Origin: Prosthecobacter gellanilyticus
Lineage (GTDB): Bacteria; Verrucomicrobiota; Verrucomicrobiia; Verrucomicrobiales; Verrucomicrobiaceae
Direction: 5' to 3'
Assembly: GCF_007992435.1 (NCBI RefSeq)
Contig: NZ_BKAG01000034.1
Span: 1 to 64,000 of the forward strand
Length of the DNA stretch: 64,000 nucleotides
Shown here: one piece after another, positions 51,539 through 60,782 of the stretch
Numbering within the stretch: position 1 is the stretch's first letter
Layout of the letters: every line of letters starts with the position of its first letter
Position numbers and translations under genes: made by a program
Notes under the pieces: generated by a model
The model's database searches: none
Told to the model about the DNA's origin: nothing
Seen by the model: the letters and a program-made list of their open reading frames with translations, nothing else

Positions 51539-53017
51539 ATGATTCGCTTGTTGCGTCGTTTGTTATGGCTGGTCTTCAGTCTCGTGGTTCTATCGGTCCT
51601 CATCGTGGGTGGGCATCTCTTGCTCGTCTGGTGGAAGGACGGCGCCGGACCACCCCCATGGCCTGAGGCGGGCAGGGGAGACATTGGCCGCTTCGTCGTC
51701 GGCAATCCTGCGGAGGTCATCCAGGTGGCTGGAGACCTCGCGGAGGCCGAGGCCCAGCTCAGCGTCCTTGTTTTAAAGGCCGGAAGCACCGGCGGCCATA
51801 TTGCCATTGCAGGCCGCAGGCACTGCATGGGCGGTCATACCATGGCAGATGGAGCCACTGTGCTGGACATGACCCCGCTGAAGCATGTGCAGGTGGATGC
51901 CGCGAACAAGACCATCACCGTCGGTGCGGGAGCTGTGTGGGAAAACATCCTGCTGGAATTGCAGAAGCATCAGCTCGCCGTGAAGGTGATGCAGTCTAAC
52001 AATGATTTCAGCATCGGCGGATCCCTTTCCGTGAACTGTCATGGCTGGCAGCAGGGTCTGCCGCCGGTCTCCAGCACCGTGCGCTCCTTCCGTCTTGTGA
52101 TGGCAGATGGCAAGGTGGTCGAGTGCAGGCGCGATAACGAGAACGCCGTGCTCTTCCGCCACGTTCTCGGCGGTTACGGCCTCTTCGGCATCATCACGGA
52201 AGCCACGCTCGATGTCGTGGACGATGCCTACTACACGATCAAAAGCGTTCCCGTCACGCCTGCCACCTATCACCAGGAGTTCATGCGCATGACCGCGGAT
52301 GGCGAGGTCGGCATGGCCTATGGCCGCATTAACATCGCACCCTTCGGCTTCCTGGAATCCGGCACTGTCAACGTCCTGCGCAAAACCAGCGGCAGCGGGA
52401 TCCCGAAGCTCACCCCCACCGGTCCGGTTGAAAGCCTGAAGCGCCTCGTCTTCCGCGGCTCCGTGGGCAGTGCCTTTGGCAAGCAGATCCGCGAGTGGGG
52501 CGAGGGCATCGGCGGTGAGACCACCGGCGGCTGGCGCAGCATCATCCAGTCCGAGCCTGCGGCCAAGTTCGGCAGTTACGATACCGGCAGCTCGGAGATC
52601 CTGCATGAGTACTTTGTTCCCGTGGCTCAACTGGATGCCTTCGTGAAAGCCATCCGCCCAATCTTGAAGGACAAGAAACATCCCGTGGATCTGCTAAACA
52701 TCACCGTGCGCGATGTGAAGCCCGACACTGACACCGCGCTGCCCTATGCCCGCGAGCACGTCTTCGGCCTCGTGATGTTGTTTCATCTGGAGTTAGGCCA
52801 GGAGTCCGATCTCAACATGCAGGCCTTCACCCAGAAGATGATCGATGCCGCTCTAAAAGTCGGCGGCACCTACTATCTGCCCTACCGCCTCCACGCCACG
52901 CCGGAGCAGTTTAAGGCTGCCTACCCTCAAGCTGAAGCCTTCTTCACCGAGAAGCACCGCTTCGACCCCAAGGGCATCTTCACGAACACCTTCCATCAGA
53001 CCTACGATCCGAAGTAA
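51539..53017 (+). CDS. membrane-anchored FAD-binding oxidoreductase (FAD_binding_4)
   Basis: 492 residues. A hydrophobic segment at about 9-31 (WLVFSLVVLSVLIVGGHLLLVW) anchors or exports it. The FAD-binding part (about 75-245) has AGRRHCMGGHTMADGATVLDM, ITVGAGAVWENIL, and the SIGGSLSVNCHGW glycine-rich loop. GGYGLFGIITEATLDVV closes the domain. A substrate/cap domain follows, ending in TEKHRFDPKGIFTN, typical of the vanillyl-alcohol oxidase/PCMH superfamily. The His in GRRHCMGG could hold covalent FAD. Probably co-transcribed with panE and the phosphorylase gene. Confidence 0.85.
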   Translation: MIRLLRRLLWLVFSLVVLSVLIVGGHLLLVWWKDGAGPPPWPEAGRGDIGRFVVGNPAEVIQVAGDLAEAEAQLSVLVLKAGSTGGHIAIAGRRHCMGGHTMADGATVLDMTPLKHVQVDAANKTITVGAGAVWENILLELQKHQLAVKVMQSNNDFSIGGSLSVNCHGWQQGLPPVSSTVRSFRLVMADGKVVECRRDNENAVLFRHVLGGYGLFGIITEATLDVVDDAYYTIKSVPVTPATYHQEFMRMTADGEVGMAYGRINIAPFGFLESGTVNVLRKTSGSGIPKLTPTGPVESLKRLVFRGSVGSAFGKQIREWGEGIGGETTGGWRSIIQSEPAAKFGSYDTGSSEILHEYFVPVAQLDAFVKAIRPILKDKKHPVDLLNITVRDVKPDTDTALPYAREHVFGLVMLFHLELGQESDLNMQAFTQKMIDAALKVGGTYYLPYRLHATPEQFKAAYPQAEAFFTEKHRFDPKGIFTNTFHQTYDPK

Positions 53018-53051
53018 TTTGAAGCCAAGTCCACAAACAGCATCATCGATC

Positions 53052-53810
53052 ATGAGCCTTTCCCACCTGCAATCCGCATGTCCCGAAACCGCCATCGTGC
53101 TCGGCTCGGGACTCGGCAGCGTTGTGGATGACCTCGGCATCGAGGCCGAAGTCCCCTTCGCCGATGTCCCCGGCCTCAGCGCCTCCACCGTTCCCGGACA
53201 TGCGGGCCGCTTGGTCCTGAGCCGCATCTCCGGCAAGGCTGTGCTCATCGCCCAAGGTCGCCGTCATCTCTATGAAGGTCTCAGCGCCTATGAAGTCACC
53301 GCCAGCATCCGCTTCATGCATGAGCTCGGTGTGAAGCGTGTGGTGCTCACGAATGCCGCCGGTGCCATCAAGGAGAGCATGGCCGTCGGTGAGCTCATGC
53401 TCATCACCGATCATCTGAATCTTCAGGGCACCACGCCTCTCCTCGGCGGCCCGCACTTCCATGACATGAGCGAAGTCTACTCAGCCACTTGGCGAGACCG
53501 CTTCCTCGCCGCCGCTGCCAAACTTCAGATGCCGCTGCATGAAGGTGTGTACGCTGCCTTGTTAGGCCCGCAGTATGAGACCCCTGCCGAGATCCGCATG
53601 CTGCGCACCCTCGGTGCGGATGCCGTCGGCATGTCCACCGTGCCTGAAGCCATCCAGGCCCGTGCCCTCGGCATGGAAGTCGCAGGCATCTCCATGCTCA
53701 CGAACTGGGCCGCCGGCCTCAAGCCGCAAACACTCGATCACAGCGAGGTCGTCGCTGTTGGCAAGCAAGCCTCCGTCCAGCTCGCGAAGCTGCTCGCCGC
53801 TGTGCTTTGA
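53052..53810 (+). CDS. punA: purine nucleoside phosphorylase
   Basis: 252 residues from the ATG at 53052 (a TTG at 53019 is less likely). Cleaves purine nucleosides with phosphate (PNP/MTAP class II). Visible are AIVLGSGLGSVVDDL (phosphate loop), VPGHAGRLVLSRISG, AQGRRHLYEG, VVLTNAAGAI and GPQYETPAEIRMLRTLGADAV. SMLTNWAAGL provides the base-specificity asparagine region. It ends 4 bases from the convergent GH26 stop. Confidence 0.92.
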   Translation: MSLSHLQSACPETAIVLGSGLGSVVDDLGIEAEVPFADVPGLSASTVPGHAGRLVLSRISGKAVLIAQGRRHLYEGLSAYEVTASIRFMHELGVKRVVLTNAAGAIKESMAVGELMLITDHLNLQGTTPLLGGPHFHDMSEVYSATWRDRFLAAAAKLQMPLHEGVYAALLGPQYETPAEIRMLRTLGADAVGMSTVPEAIQARALGMEVAGISMLTNWAAGLKPQTLDHSEVVAVGKQASVQLAKLLAAVL

Positions 53811-53814
53811 TCCA

Positions 53815-54813
53815 TCAAGGCTTCGCCACTGCACCAAACGCCGCTTTGAAAGCCTTCGTCGGCGCAGGCCATTCCTTCTCGCGCTGAGTCAACTCGCCAG
53901 GATATCCGGAATTGCTGTTCCAGTAGGTGTGAGAGCGCACGTTGTTGGCTTTGAGGAACTCGGCCATGCCCTGGACAAAGACCGCAGAATCTGGACCCCA
54001 GGTGCCCCACTCATCGATCTGGAATGGTTTGCCTTTTTGTTGGGCAAACTTGAGCATGCCGCCCACGCCCCACTCGTTGTAGCCATCGTTGACCCGCTTG
54101 TCCCAGGCCAGCTTCGCATCGCCTTCCTCCCAGCCTTCGCCGCCCATGGCCTTGGGCTTCCAGTAGACATCATGTCCCACGATGTCCACATACTCATCTC
54201 CAGGCCACATCGGGCGCGGATCGCTCGCGCCTTCGGAAGTTGAGAAGCTGAAGCGAAATCTCTCTCCGCCCTTCACACCGCGAAACACCCCGTGGAAGCG
54301 CTGCCATGAGGCGATGAAGTCCGGGATCATCGCCTGCTTCGATCCGCCGACACCCCACGCAAACCATTCGCCGTTCATCTCATGGCTTGGGCGGATCACG
54401 ATCTCATACTCACCGGCGTTATTGCTGAGGATGGACTCCGCCAGACACTTCCAGTGCTCATCATAGCTGCCCGTCTTCGCCTCCGCATAGCTTGTGTCCT
54501 GGATGATGATCGGCACATCATACACCAGCCGGCGGTCGCCACGCGCGCCATACACCGTCTGGCTCAGCCAGTCCGCGTAGCGGTAGTTCTCCCACTTGTG
54601 GAAATCCACCGTGCATAGGATCACATCCACCTTCCGCCCCAGCCACTTCTCAAAATCCAGCACATGCTGCATGGAGTTCTCGCCATAAACGCCAATCAGG
54701 GGCTCTGCTGAGTTTGCGGCTGGGACAGTGCTGATGAGCATCGCCAAGGCAGCGATGATTCGGAGGGCAGAGCTGGCAAGACCTTTGGGTGCAGGGGATG
54801 GGATGGCAAACAT
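53815..54813 (-). CDS. secreted glycoside hydrolase family 26-like protein
   Basis: 332 residues from the ATG at 54813; signal peptide about 15-36 (SALRIIAALAMLISTVPAANS), a longer N-region than usual. The (beta/alpha)8 landmarks of GH26 beta-mannanases are present: acid/base Glu145 in RPSHEMNGEWF and nucleophile candidate Glu268 in QIDEWGTWG, with HDVYW and a C-terminal YWNSNSG. Likely cleaves mannan or a related beta-linked polysaccharide outside the cytoplasm. No carbohydrate-binding module or sugar transporter is adjacent. Confidence 0.83.
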   Translation of the reverse strand: MFAIPSPAPKGLASSALRIIAALAMLISTVPAANSAEPLIGVYGENSMQHVLDFEKWLGRKVDVILCTVDFHKWENYRYADWLSQTVYGARGDRRLVYDVPIIIQDTSYAEAKTGSYDEHWKCLAESILSNNAGEYEIVIRPSHEMNGEWFAWGVGGSKQAMIPDFIASWQRFHGVFRGVKGGERFRFSFSTSEGASDPRPMWPGDEYVDIVGHDVYWKPKAMGGEGWEEGDAKLAWDKRVNDGYNEWGVGGMLKFAQQKGKPFQIDEWGTWGPDSAVFVQGMAEFLKANNVRSHTYWNSNSGYPGELTQREKEWPAPTKAFKAAFGAVAKP

Positions 54814-55015
54814 GGAAGTGTCATCCCTTAAACATCCAAACTCATCCGTCTTCAAGGTCATCCATGATCCCCAGGTCGCCCCTGGCATGAGTGATGGCAT
54901 CCAACTCTCGCATGTGGTGCGATCTCATGCGTGAGAGGAATTGGACACAGCCTGCCCAACCGACGCAGCCCCTTGCCACAGCGCCCAGATCTTGAACGCC
55001 ACCTAACCAACGATC

Positions 55016-55405
55016 ATGAGCATCAAAGAAACCTTTCATCACGCGGCCAACCAGGCAGCGCGGGCGCTTGGCAGCCCCTATGCCTTTTTGATCGCTGCCA
55101 CCGGCGTGCTCATTTGGGCTTTGCTCGGACCCTCCGCAGGTTACTCGGAGACCTGGCAGCTCATCATCAACACCGCCACCACCATCATCACCTTCCTCAG
55201 CGTGTTCCTGATTCAAAACACCCAGAACCGCGACAGCAAGGCCATGCAGTTGAAGCTGGACGAAATCCTCCATTCCATCAAAGAGGCGCGGAACGAACTC
55301 ATCGATCTTGAGGACATGCCCGAGGAGGAGGTGAAGCGCATTGCCGAGCAGCTTCACAATTTGAAAAACAAGCCCTCGGAGTCCGAGGACAAGCCTGGCA
55401 CCTGA
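55016..55405 (+). CDS. low-affinity iron permease family membrane protein
   Basis: 129 residues. Two hydrophobic segments (about 22-40 and 48-66) with LGSPYAFLIAATGVLIWALLGP and TATTIITFLSVFLIQNTQNRD, the core motif of the Fet4-like low-affinity iron permease family. DSKAMQLKLDEILHSIKEARN follows as a coiled cytoplasmic helix and an acidic tail. Despite the family name, iron transport by short bacterial members is not proven. 53 bases before the SDR gene. Confidence 0.85.
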   Translation: MSIKETFHHAANQAARALGSPYAFLIAATGVLIWALLGPSAGYSETWQLIINTATTIITFLSVFLIQNTQNRDSKAMQLKLDEILHSIKEARNELIDLEDMPEEEVKRIAEQLHNLKNKPSESEDKPGT

Positions 55406-55458
55406 CCGACACGTCAGGGCACAACCGGAGAAGGATTGCCTCGCGATGATCAGTTATC

Positions 55459-56337
55459 ATGAGTTTGCTTGTCGATCCACGTTCGCTCTATCGGAAGCCA
55501 CCCTACGCGGCTCCTGTTCAAGAACCTCCAGGCACCGAGGAGGAGATGGACCCTGCGGCTGATCACGGAGAGGACAGCTATGTGGGAAACAAGCTTCTCG
55601 AAGGTCGGCGTGCTCTCATCACTGGCGGAGACAGCGGCATCGGTCGTGCCATCGCCATCGCCTTTGCCCGTGAAGGCGCCGACGTGGCCATCTCTTACCT
55701 CAGTGAACATGATGATGCCGAGGTCACTGAGCAATGGGTGATGGAGGCTGGCCGGAAGGCTCTGCTTCTACCAGGTGACCTGAGTTCCAAGCAAACCTGC
55801 AAACAGGTGGCGGAGGCTGCTGTGGCGCAGCTCGGAGGTGTGGACATCCTGGTGAATAACGCCGCCTTCCAGCGCGCTCGCAAGAAGCTGGATGACACCG
55901 ACGACGATGAACTCGTGAAAACCTATGAGGTGAACTTCTTTGCCATGTTCAGGCTGTGCCAGCTCCTCTTGCCGCAGATTCCGGCGGGTGGTTCGATCAT
56001 CAACACTGCCTCCATCCAGTCGTTCGACCCGAGTCCGGAGCTGCTCGCTTATGCCTCCAGCAAATCGGCCATCGTCAGCTTCTCGCGTTCGTTGGCCAAC
56101 ATCGCCATTGAGCAAGGGGTGCGTGTGAACTGCGTTGCACCGGGTCCGGTCTGGACGCCGCTGATCCCCTCCACGCTGTCGAAGGAGAAGGCGAAGATGT
56201 TTGGCGCGCACACGGCCTTTGGTCGTGCCGCGCAGCCAGCCGAGCTGGCACCGCTCTTTGTCTTCCTCGCCAGTGCCCAGGCCAGCTATGTCACGGGTGA
56301 AGTTTACGGTGCCACAGGCGGTCAGATGCCTTTGTGA
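55459..56337 (+). CDS. SDR family NAD(P)-dependent oxidoreductase (YghA/GsiB-like)
   Basis: 292 residues. A long N-terminal extension (YRKPPYAAPVQEPPGTEEEMDP) is typical of the general-stress SDR group. The NAD(P) motif is LITGGDSGIGRAIAIAFA, VNNAAFQ is conserved, the catalytic Ser is in IINTASIQSF, and Tyr/Lys are in AYASSKSAIVSFSR. CVAPGPVWTPLIPS and SYVTGEVYGATGGQMP complete the fold. Substrate unknown. It sits next to the iron-permease-like gene, perhaps a small stress unit. Confidence 0.93.
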   Translation: MSLLVDPRSLYRKPPYAAPVQEPPGTEEEMDPAADHGEDSYVGNKLLEGRRALITGGDSGIGRAIAIAFAREGADVAISYLSEHDDAEVTEQWVMEAGRKALLLPGDLSSKQTCKQVAEAAVAQLGGVDILVNNAAFQRARKKLDDTDDDELVKTYEVNFFAMFRLCQLLLPQIPAGGSIINTASIQSFDPSPELLAYASSKSAIVSFSRSLANIAIEQGVRVNCVAPGPVWTPLIPSTLSKEKAKMFGAHTAFGRAAQPAELAPLFVFLASAQASYVTGEVYGATGGQMPL

Positions 56338-56356
56338 TGCTTCTTGAGCGCACCGT

Positions 56357-59300
56357 TCACGTCTTGGGCGAGGCCATCGCATCCCGGATGGCCTTGCGCA
56401 CGCTGTCGATGTTCAGCGGCTTAACCAAATGTGCCACAAAGCCAGCGTCGAGTGAGTCGCGGATGTCCGTTTCCATGCCATAGCCGCTGAGGGCGATTCC
56501 ACGCCAGCCGCGTCGCTTGCGTAGTTCACGCATCATTTCCACACCCGTAAGGTCGGGCAAACCGATGTCACTGACGACCAGATCACAGTCTCCGCTTTCG
56601 GCAAACTTCAGCGCCTCGCCAGCAGTCCTGGCCATGTGCACTTCATGTCCGTCACGCTGCAGCACGCGGGAGAGCACCTGGATGGTGGGCTCATGATCCT
56701 CCACCACCAGCAGGCGCAGTGCCTGGATGGATGATGCAGGCGCCTGGCCGCGGACATAGTTGATCGTGGAGGTGGCCAGCGTGCTCAGTTCCACGGTGAA
56801 GGTGCTGCCTCTGCCGAGACCGGAGCTCTCTGCGCGGAGCTCGCCCTCATGCAGATCCACTACCTTCTTGGCGATTGTTAGTCCCAGGCCCAGTCCACCA
56901 AAGCGATGTCCGCCATGCTCGCCCTGCTCAAAGGGATGGAAGATCTTGGCCATCATCGCCGGGCTGATGCCCACCCCATTGTCCTGCACCTGAAGAGTCA
57001 GGCGGCCGGGCGTGGCATTGAAGGTCCGCACGCTGACTTTGCCTGTGCCCAGACCACCGCGGTTGCCGCTGAACTTGATGCCGTTTTTGATCAGGTTCCA
57101 AAATACCTGCTGCAGGCGCGCTGCATCTGCCAGCACCTGGCTTTGCTCGGCTTCCAGGAGAAACTCCATCTCGACTCCCGCCGCTGCCGCATCTTCGCGC
57201 ACGATCTCCTCCGTGTGGCGCAGCAGTGCATGCACATCGTTAGGCATCAGCTGCAGACGCATCTTGCCCTGGGTGATGCGGGTGAGGTCCAGCAGGTCAT
57301 CAATCAGGCGCGCTTCGAGCTCGATGTTCCGGTGGATCATCTTGAGCTGCTCACGCGTCGCCTCCGGCAGCGTGGGGTCGTGGGCCAGATCACTGGAGCT
57401 GAGCAGCACAGGGTTGAGCGGATTGCGCAGCTCATGGCTGAGTGCGGCAAGAAAGTCGTCCTTCGCGCGGCTGGCTGCTTCTGCCTCCTCCTTGGCAGCG
57501 CGCAGCGCAGTCTCCGCCTGCTTGCGTTCCGTGATGTCAATCATCACGCCGGCCATGCGCGTGGCGCGTCCGCTGGCGGTGCGTTGCGTCGCCTGGCCGA
57601 AGCCGCTCATCCAGCGTTCCTCGCCCGTGTCCGCACGCACGATGCGGAAGTCTGCGCGATACTGCCCTGTCTCCTCCACCGCGACCCGGAGATGGTCACG
57701 AATCCGTGCATCGTCCTCCGGATGCACCTCCCGGAGAAAGTCCTCGGGATCCATCGGCCCGTCCATCACCGGCAGGCCTAACAAATGAAAGTGCTGCTCA
57801 TTCCACACCACCTGGTTCGCCACCACATCATAGTCCCACGCGGCCATCTCTGCGGTCTTCAGCGCCACGCGGAAGCGCTCCTCGCTGATCCGCTGGGCCT
57901 CCGCGGCCTGCCGCAGGTCATGGATGTCCGTCGCAGCACCATACATGCGCACCACACGGCCGCGGGCGTCACGCAGCGGCTCGGCACGGATGAGATGCCA
58001 GCGATACTCGCCATCAGCACGGCGGAGCCTTTGCTCTTGTTCGATCGATTTTCCCGCAGCCACGGACTCGCGATATTTCTCCGCTGTCCCTGCACGCTCA
58101 TCAGGATGCAGCACGTTCACCCATCCCCAGCCGATGGACTGCTCCATGCTTTGGCCGGTGTACTCCATCCAGCGGGCATTGTACCAGGCGGTCGAGCCAT
58201 CGGCCTCGCTTCTCCAGAGCAGATCAGGAGCCACATTGGCCACGGCGTTCAGGCGCTCCTCACTGGCACGCAGAGCTTCCTCAGCACGCGCACGTTCCAC
58301 GGCGGCCCAGGTCCTCTCTGCTGCTTCCTGCAGGATGATGATATCATCCACCGTCCACTGGCGCGGCTTGCCATGATGCACCGCCAGATTGGAAACCCAG
58401 CGTCCGCCCTTGCACATCGGCACCACCAGCTGCGCCCGCGTTTTGATGCTGAGATAGGCAGTCTTCGCTTCTTCCGTCAGCTTCGTTGTGTTCTGCACAT
58501 CCTGGATGACGAGCGTCTCTCCTGCGCGCAGCTTGTCGATGGCGGACACTCCAAAATCATCCGCCTTGTAGGTGCCGGTCATCTTCGGGAAGTCGCCGGT
58601 CACGTAGTTGTCGGCAATGACCACGGTGTTGTCGTCTGCCAGCACATCCGCATAGAGCACGCGGTCCACCTGAAGGGTTTCTCCGACCACACGCATGACC
58701 GCTTGTTGGATTTCCAGCGATCCTGAGAGTGGTCTAAGTGCATCACTCAGCTTTAAAAGGAAGCCCTGCCGCTGCTCGCGGCGTTTGCGTTCGGTGATGT
58801 CATCAAAGACCACGATCGCGCGGCGGCTGCCTTCACCACCCACACGTGAGGCAAAGATGGTGAACCATGCGCCGAGTTGCTCATGCTGATACTCGATCCT
58901 CGCCGGCTCGCCTGTCTTTAGGATCTTGTCATACCATTCATAGCGGCTGTGATCGATTTCTCCCAGAGTCTCGCTCACCGTCTTGCCCGTGCCCTCGAAA
59001 CCCACCAGACGCTTGAAGGTCGGATTGGTTTCAAGATACCTGATGTCGACCGGGTTGCCGTCGGTGTCATAGATCACCTCCAGGAGACCCAGCGCCTGAT
59101 CGGTCGAGCTGAAAAGCGTCCTGTACCGCTCCTCAGAGTCACGCAGCGCCTCCTCGGCACGGACACGTTCCAGCGTGGACCAGACTCGCTCAGCGGCTTC
59201 CTCAATGAGCGCGATCTCGCTCTGCGTCCACCCACGTGGCACGTTGCTATGAGTGGCGAACACCGCCACCGGATGCCCCTTCTTCACCAACGTGACCGCC

Positions 59301-60682
59301 ACGAAGGCGCCGATCTGCATGGCGCGGTAGTTGTCTTTCTCCTCCGTGGAAAGCTCAGGATCTCCCGGCGCATCATGGAGCACGTAGGTGCCGCTTTGCT
59401 TGAAGGCATCCGTGATGAGTTTGCCGAAGGCCTCTTTCGGGTAGCTCCCCACCATGGACTGCACGCCGGAAGTGTAGTCACGCCTAACCACGATTTCGTT
59501 CTCGATGATCTCGGCGTAGGTCACGCGTTGCGCGCGGAGGTGCTCTCCGAGAAGACGGGAGGCCTCTCCCTGGATCTCCGCCAGATCTGACAGCGGACGC
59601 AGTGCATCGTTGAGCGCGACCCGAAAGGCGTCAGAGGCTGCCCGCCGGTTGAGCGCCTCCTCCGCTCGTGCACGCTCGATCCTCGGGAAGAGGCGTTGAG
59701 TGATCTCCTCCAGCAGTTCGATCTCGTCCCGCCGCCACACACGCGGCTTCTCATTCGTGATGGCAAAGTAGTGCGTCCACACGCCATGGCGGAGGAATGG
59801 AATGGTCACGAAGGAGCCCAGCTTCAGGCGCGCATAATTTTCGGCATCCGTGCGCGGATCTTTGCCAGTGTCATTGACCACAAAGGTCTCTCCAGCGCGG
59901 CAGGCCTTGGCAAATTCCTCCGTGGGGTAGTAGTCGCTCAAGCGAAAGGTCTGCTTCAGGCTCGGAACCTGGTCTGCCATCCAGCCATGATGAATGGTCA
60001 CCTCGTTCTTCGCCTCATCCACATCCACGCACACACAGCCGGAGAGGCCCAGGTGTTCGCCCACACGCGCGCCTATGGTCTGCATGATCTCATCCGCGCC
60101 TGTCAGGCGTGCGAGATCCCTGCTGATCAGGTCCAGGAGAGCCGCGTTGGACTCACGGCGCTTGCGCTCGGAGACGTCTCGAAACAACACGGCGACCTGG
60201 TTTTTACCTTGGGCCACGACCCGGAAGGCATTGACATCATAGTGTCTCCCGAGGGCCTCAGCGTTGTTTTCAAACCGCAGGGACTCCCCCGTGCGCGCCA
60301 CGCGGCCGTAAACGTCATACCAAAACTGTTCATGGCCGGGGTAGAGCTCCCTCACGCTCCGCCCGATGGCATTCGTGAGACCTGTTTGACGCTCGAAGGC
60401 CGGATTCACCTCCAGGAAACGGTAGTCAAACGGCTTGTCACTAGCATCAAAGAGGACCTCGATGATGCAAAACCCGTCATCCACGCCTTCAAAGAGCGTC
60501 CGGTATTTTTCCTCACTGGCTCCGAGGGCTGCCTGGGCCTTCAGCGCCTCCTCCCTGAGTTCCATCGCCGTCTGCTGCTCGGCGGCCTGGCGTGCCATTT
60601 CTGCCCTGAGCCGGGTCACCTCCGCCTGAAGCGTCTCGACCGTGCTTGGCAGGGGTTCGGGAGGTGGGCTGGCTTCTGTCAT
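56357..60682 (-). CDS. very large hybrid sensor histidine kinase (PAS/GAF array, HisKA, HATPase, REC)
   Basis: 1441 residues, no membrane segments. An N-terminal coiled-coil (VETLQAEVTRLRAEMARQA) is followed by PAS (about 50-170), GAF (190-345), GAF (355-510), PAS (520-640), GAF (650-805), PAS (815-935), PAS (945-1060), HisKA with SHELRNPLNP (His1083), HATPase with NLIKNGIKFSGN, DNGVGISP and GGLGLGLTI, and a receiver with LVVSDIGLPD (Asp1372). Three GAF domains share the motif around REDEALRPL/GE-LRAQRVTYA-type sequence, suggesting internal duplication. No paired regulator adjacent, so probably a phosphorelay or soluble-ligand sensor. Convergent with the SDR (19-base gap). Confidence 0.92.
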   Translation of the reverse strand: MTEASPPPEPLPSTVETLQAEVTRLRAEMARQAAEQQTAMELREEALKAQAALGASEEKYRTLFEGVDDGFCIIEVLFDASDKPFDYRFLEVNPAFERQTGLTNAIGRSVRELYPGHEQFWYDVYGRVARTGESLRFENNAEALGRHYDVNAFRVVAQGKNQVAVLFRDVSERKRRESNAALLDLISRDLARLTGADEIMQTIGARVGEHLGLSGCVCVDVDEAKNEVTIHHGWMADQVPSLKQTFRLSDYYPTEEFAKACRAGETFVVNDTGKDPRTDAENYARLKLGSFVTIPFLRHGVWTHYFAITNEKPRVWRRDEIELLEEITQRLFPRIERARAEEALNRRAASDAFRVALNDALRPLSDLAEIQGEASRLLGEHLRAQRVTYAEIIENEIVVRRDYTSGVQSMVGSYPKEAFGKLITDAFKQSGTYVLHDAPGDPELSTEEKDNYRAMQIGAFVAVTLVKKGHPVAVFATHSNVPRGWTQSEIALIEEAAERVWSTLERVRAEEALRDSEERYRTLFSSTDQALGLLEVIYDTDGNPVDIRYLETNPTFKRLVGFEGTGKTVSETLGEIDHSRYEWYDKILKTGEPARIEYQHEQLGAWFTIFASRVGGEGSRRAIVVFDDITERKRREQRQGFLLKLSDALRPLSGSLEIQQAVMRVVGETLQVDRVLYADVLADDNTVVIADNYVTGDFPKMTGTYKADDFGVSAIDKLRAGETLVIQDVQNTTKLTEEAKTAYLSIKTRAQLVVPMCKGGRWVSNLAVHHGKPRQWTVDDIIILQEAAERTWAAVERARAEEALRASEERLNAVANVAPDLLWRSEADGSTAWYNARWMEYTGQSMEQSIGWGWVNVLHPDERAGTAEKYRESVAAGKSIEQEQRLRRADGEYRWHLIRAEPLRDARGRVVRMYGAATDIHDLRQAAEAQRISEERFRVALKTAEMAAWDYDVVANQVVWNEQHFHLLGLPVMDGPMDPEDFLREVHPEDDARIRDHLRVAVEETGQYRADFRIVRADTGEERWMSGFGQATQRTASGRATRMAGVMIDITERKQAETALRAAKEEAEAASRAKDDFLAALSHELRNPLNPVLLSSSDLAHDPTLPEATREQLKMIHRNIELEARLIDDLLDLTRITQGKMRLQLMPNDVHALLRHTEEIVREDAAAAGVEMEFLLEAEQSQVLADAARLQQVFWNLIKNGIKFSGNRGGLGTGKVSVRTFNATPGRLTLQVQDNGVGISPAMMAKIFHPFEQGEHGGHRFGGLGLGLTIAKKVVDLHEGELRAESSGLGRGSTFTVELSTLATSTINYVRGQAPASSIQALRLLVVEDHEPTIQVLSRVLQRDGHEVHMARTAGEALKFAESGDCDLVVSDIGLPDLTGVEMMRELRKRRGWRGIALSGYGMETDIRDSLDAGFVAHLVKPLNIDSVRKAIRDAMASPKT

Positions 60683-60782
60683 GGGAATTTCAATGCCTTG
60701 AATCGTTGGATCTCTCCTTGTTGGACTTCACGTGTATCTAGGCAAACGACTTTTTGAGCCCCATCTCCCATATAGGATTCCC

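Noticed and set aside
59696-60757. 353-codon open frame on the plus strand
   Set aside because: Antisense to the N-terminal PAS/GAF region of the large kinase; no domain.
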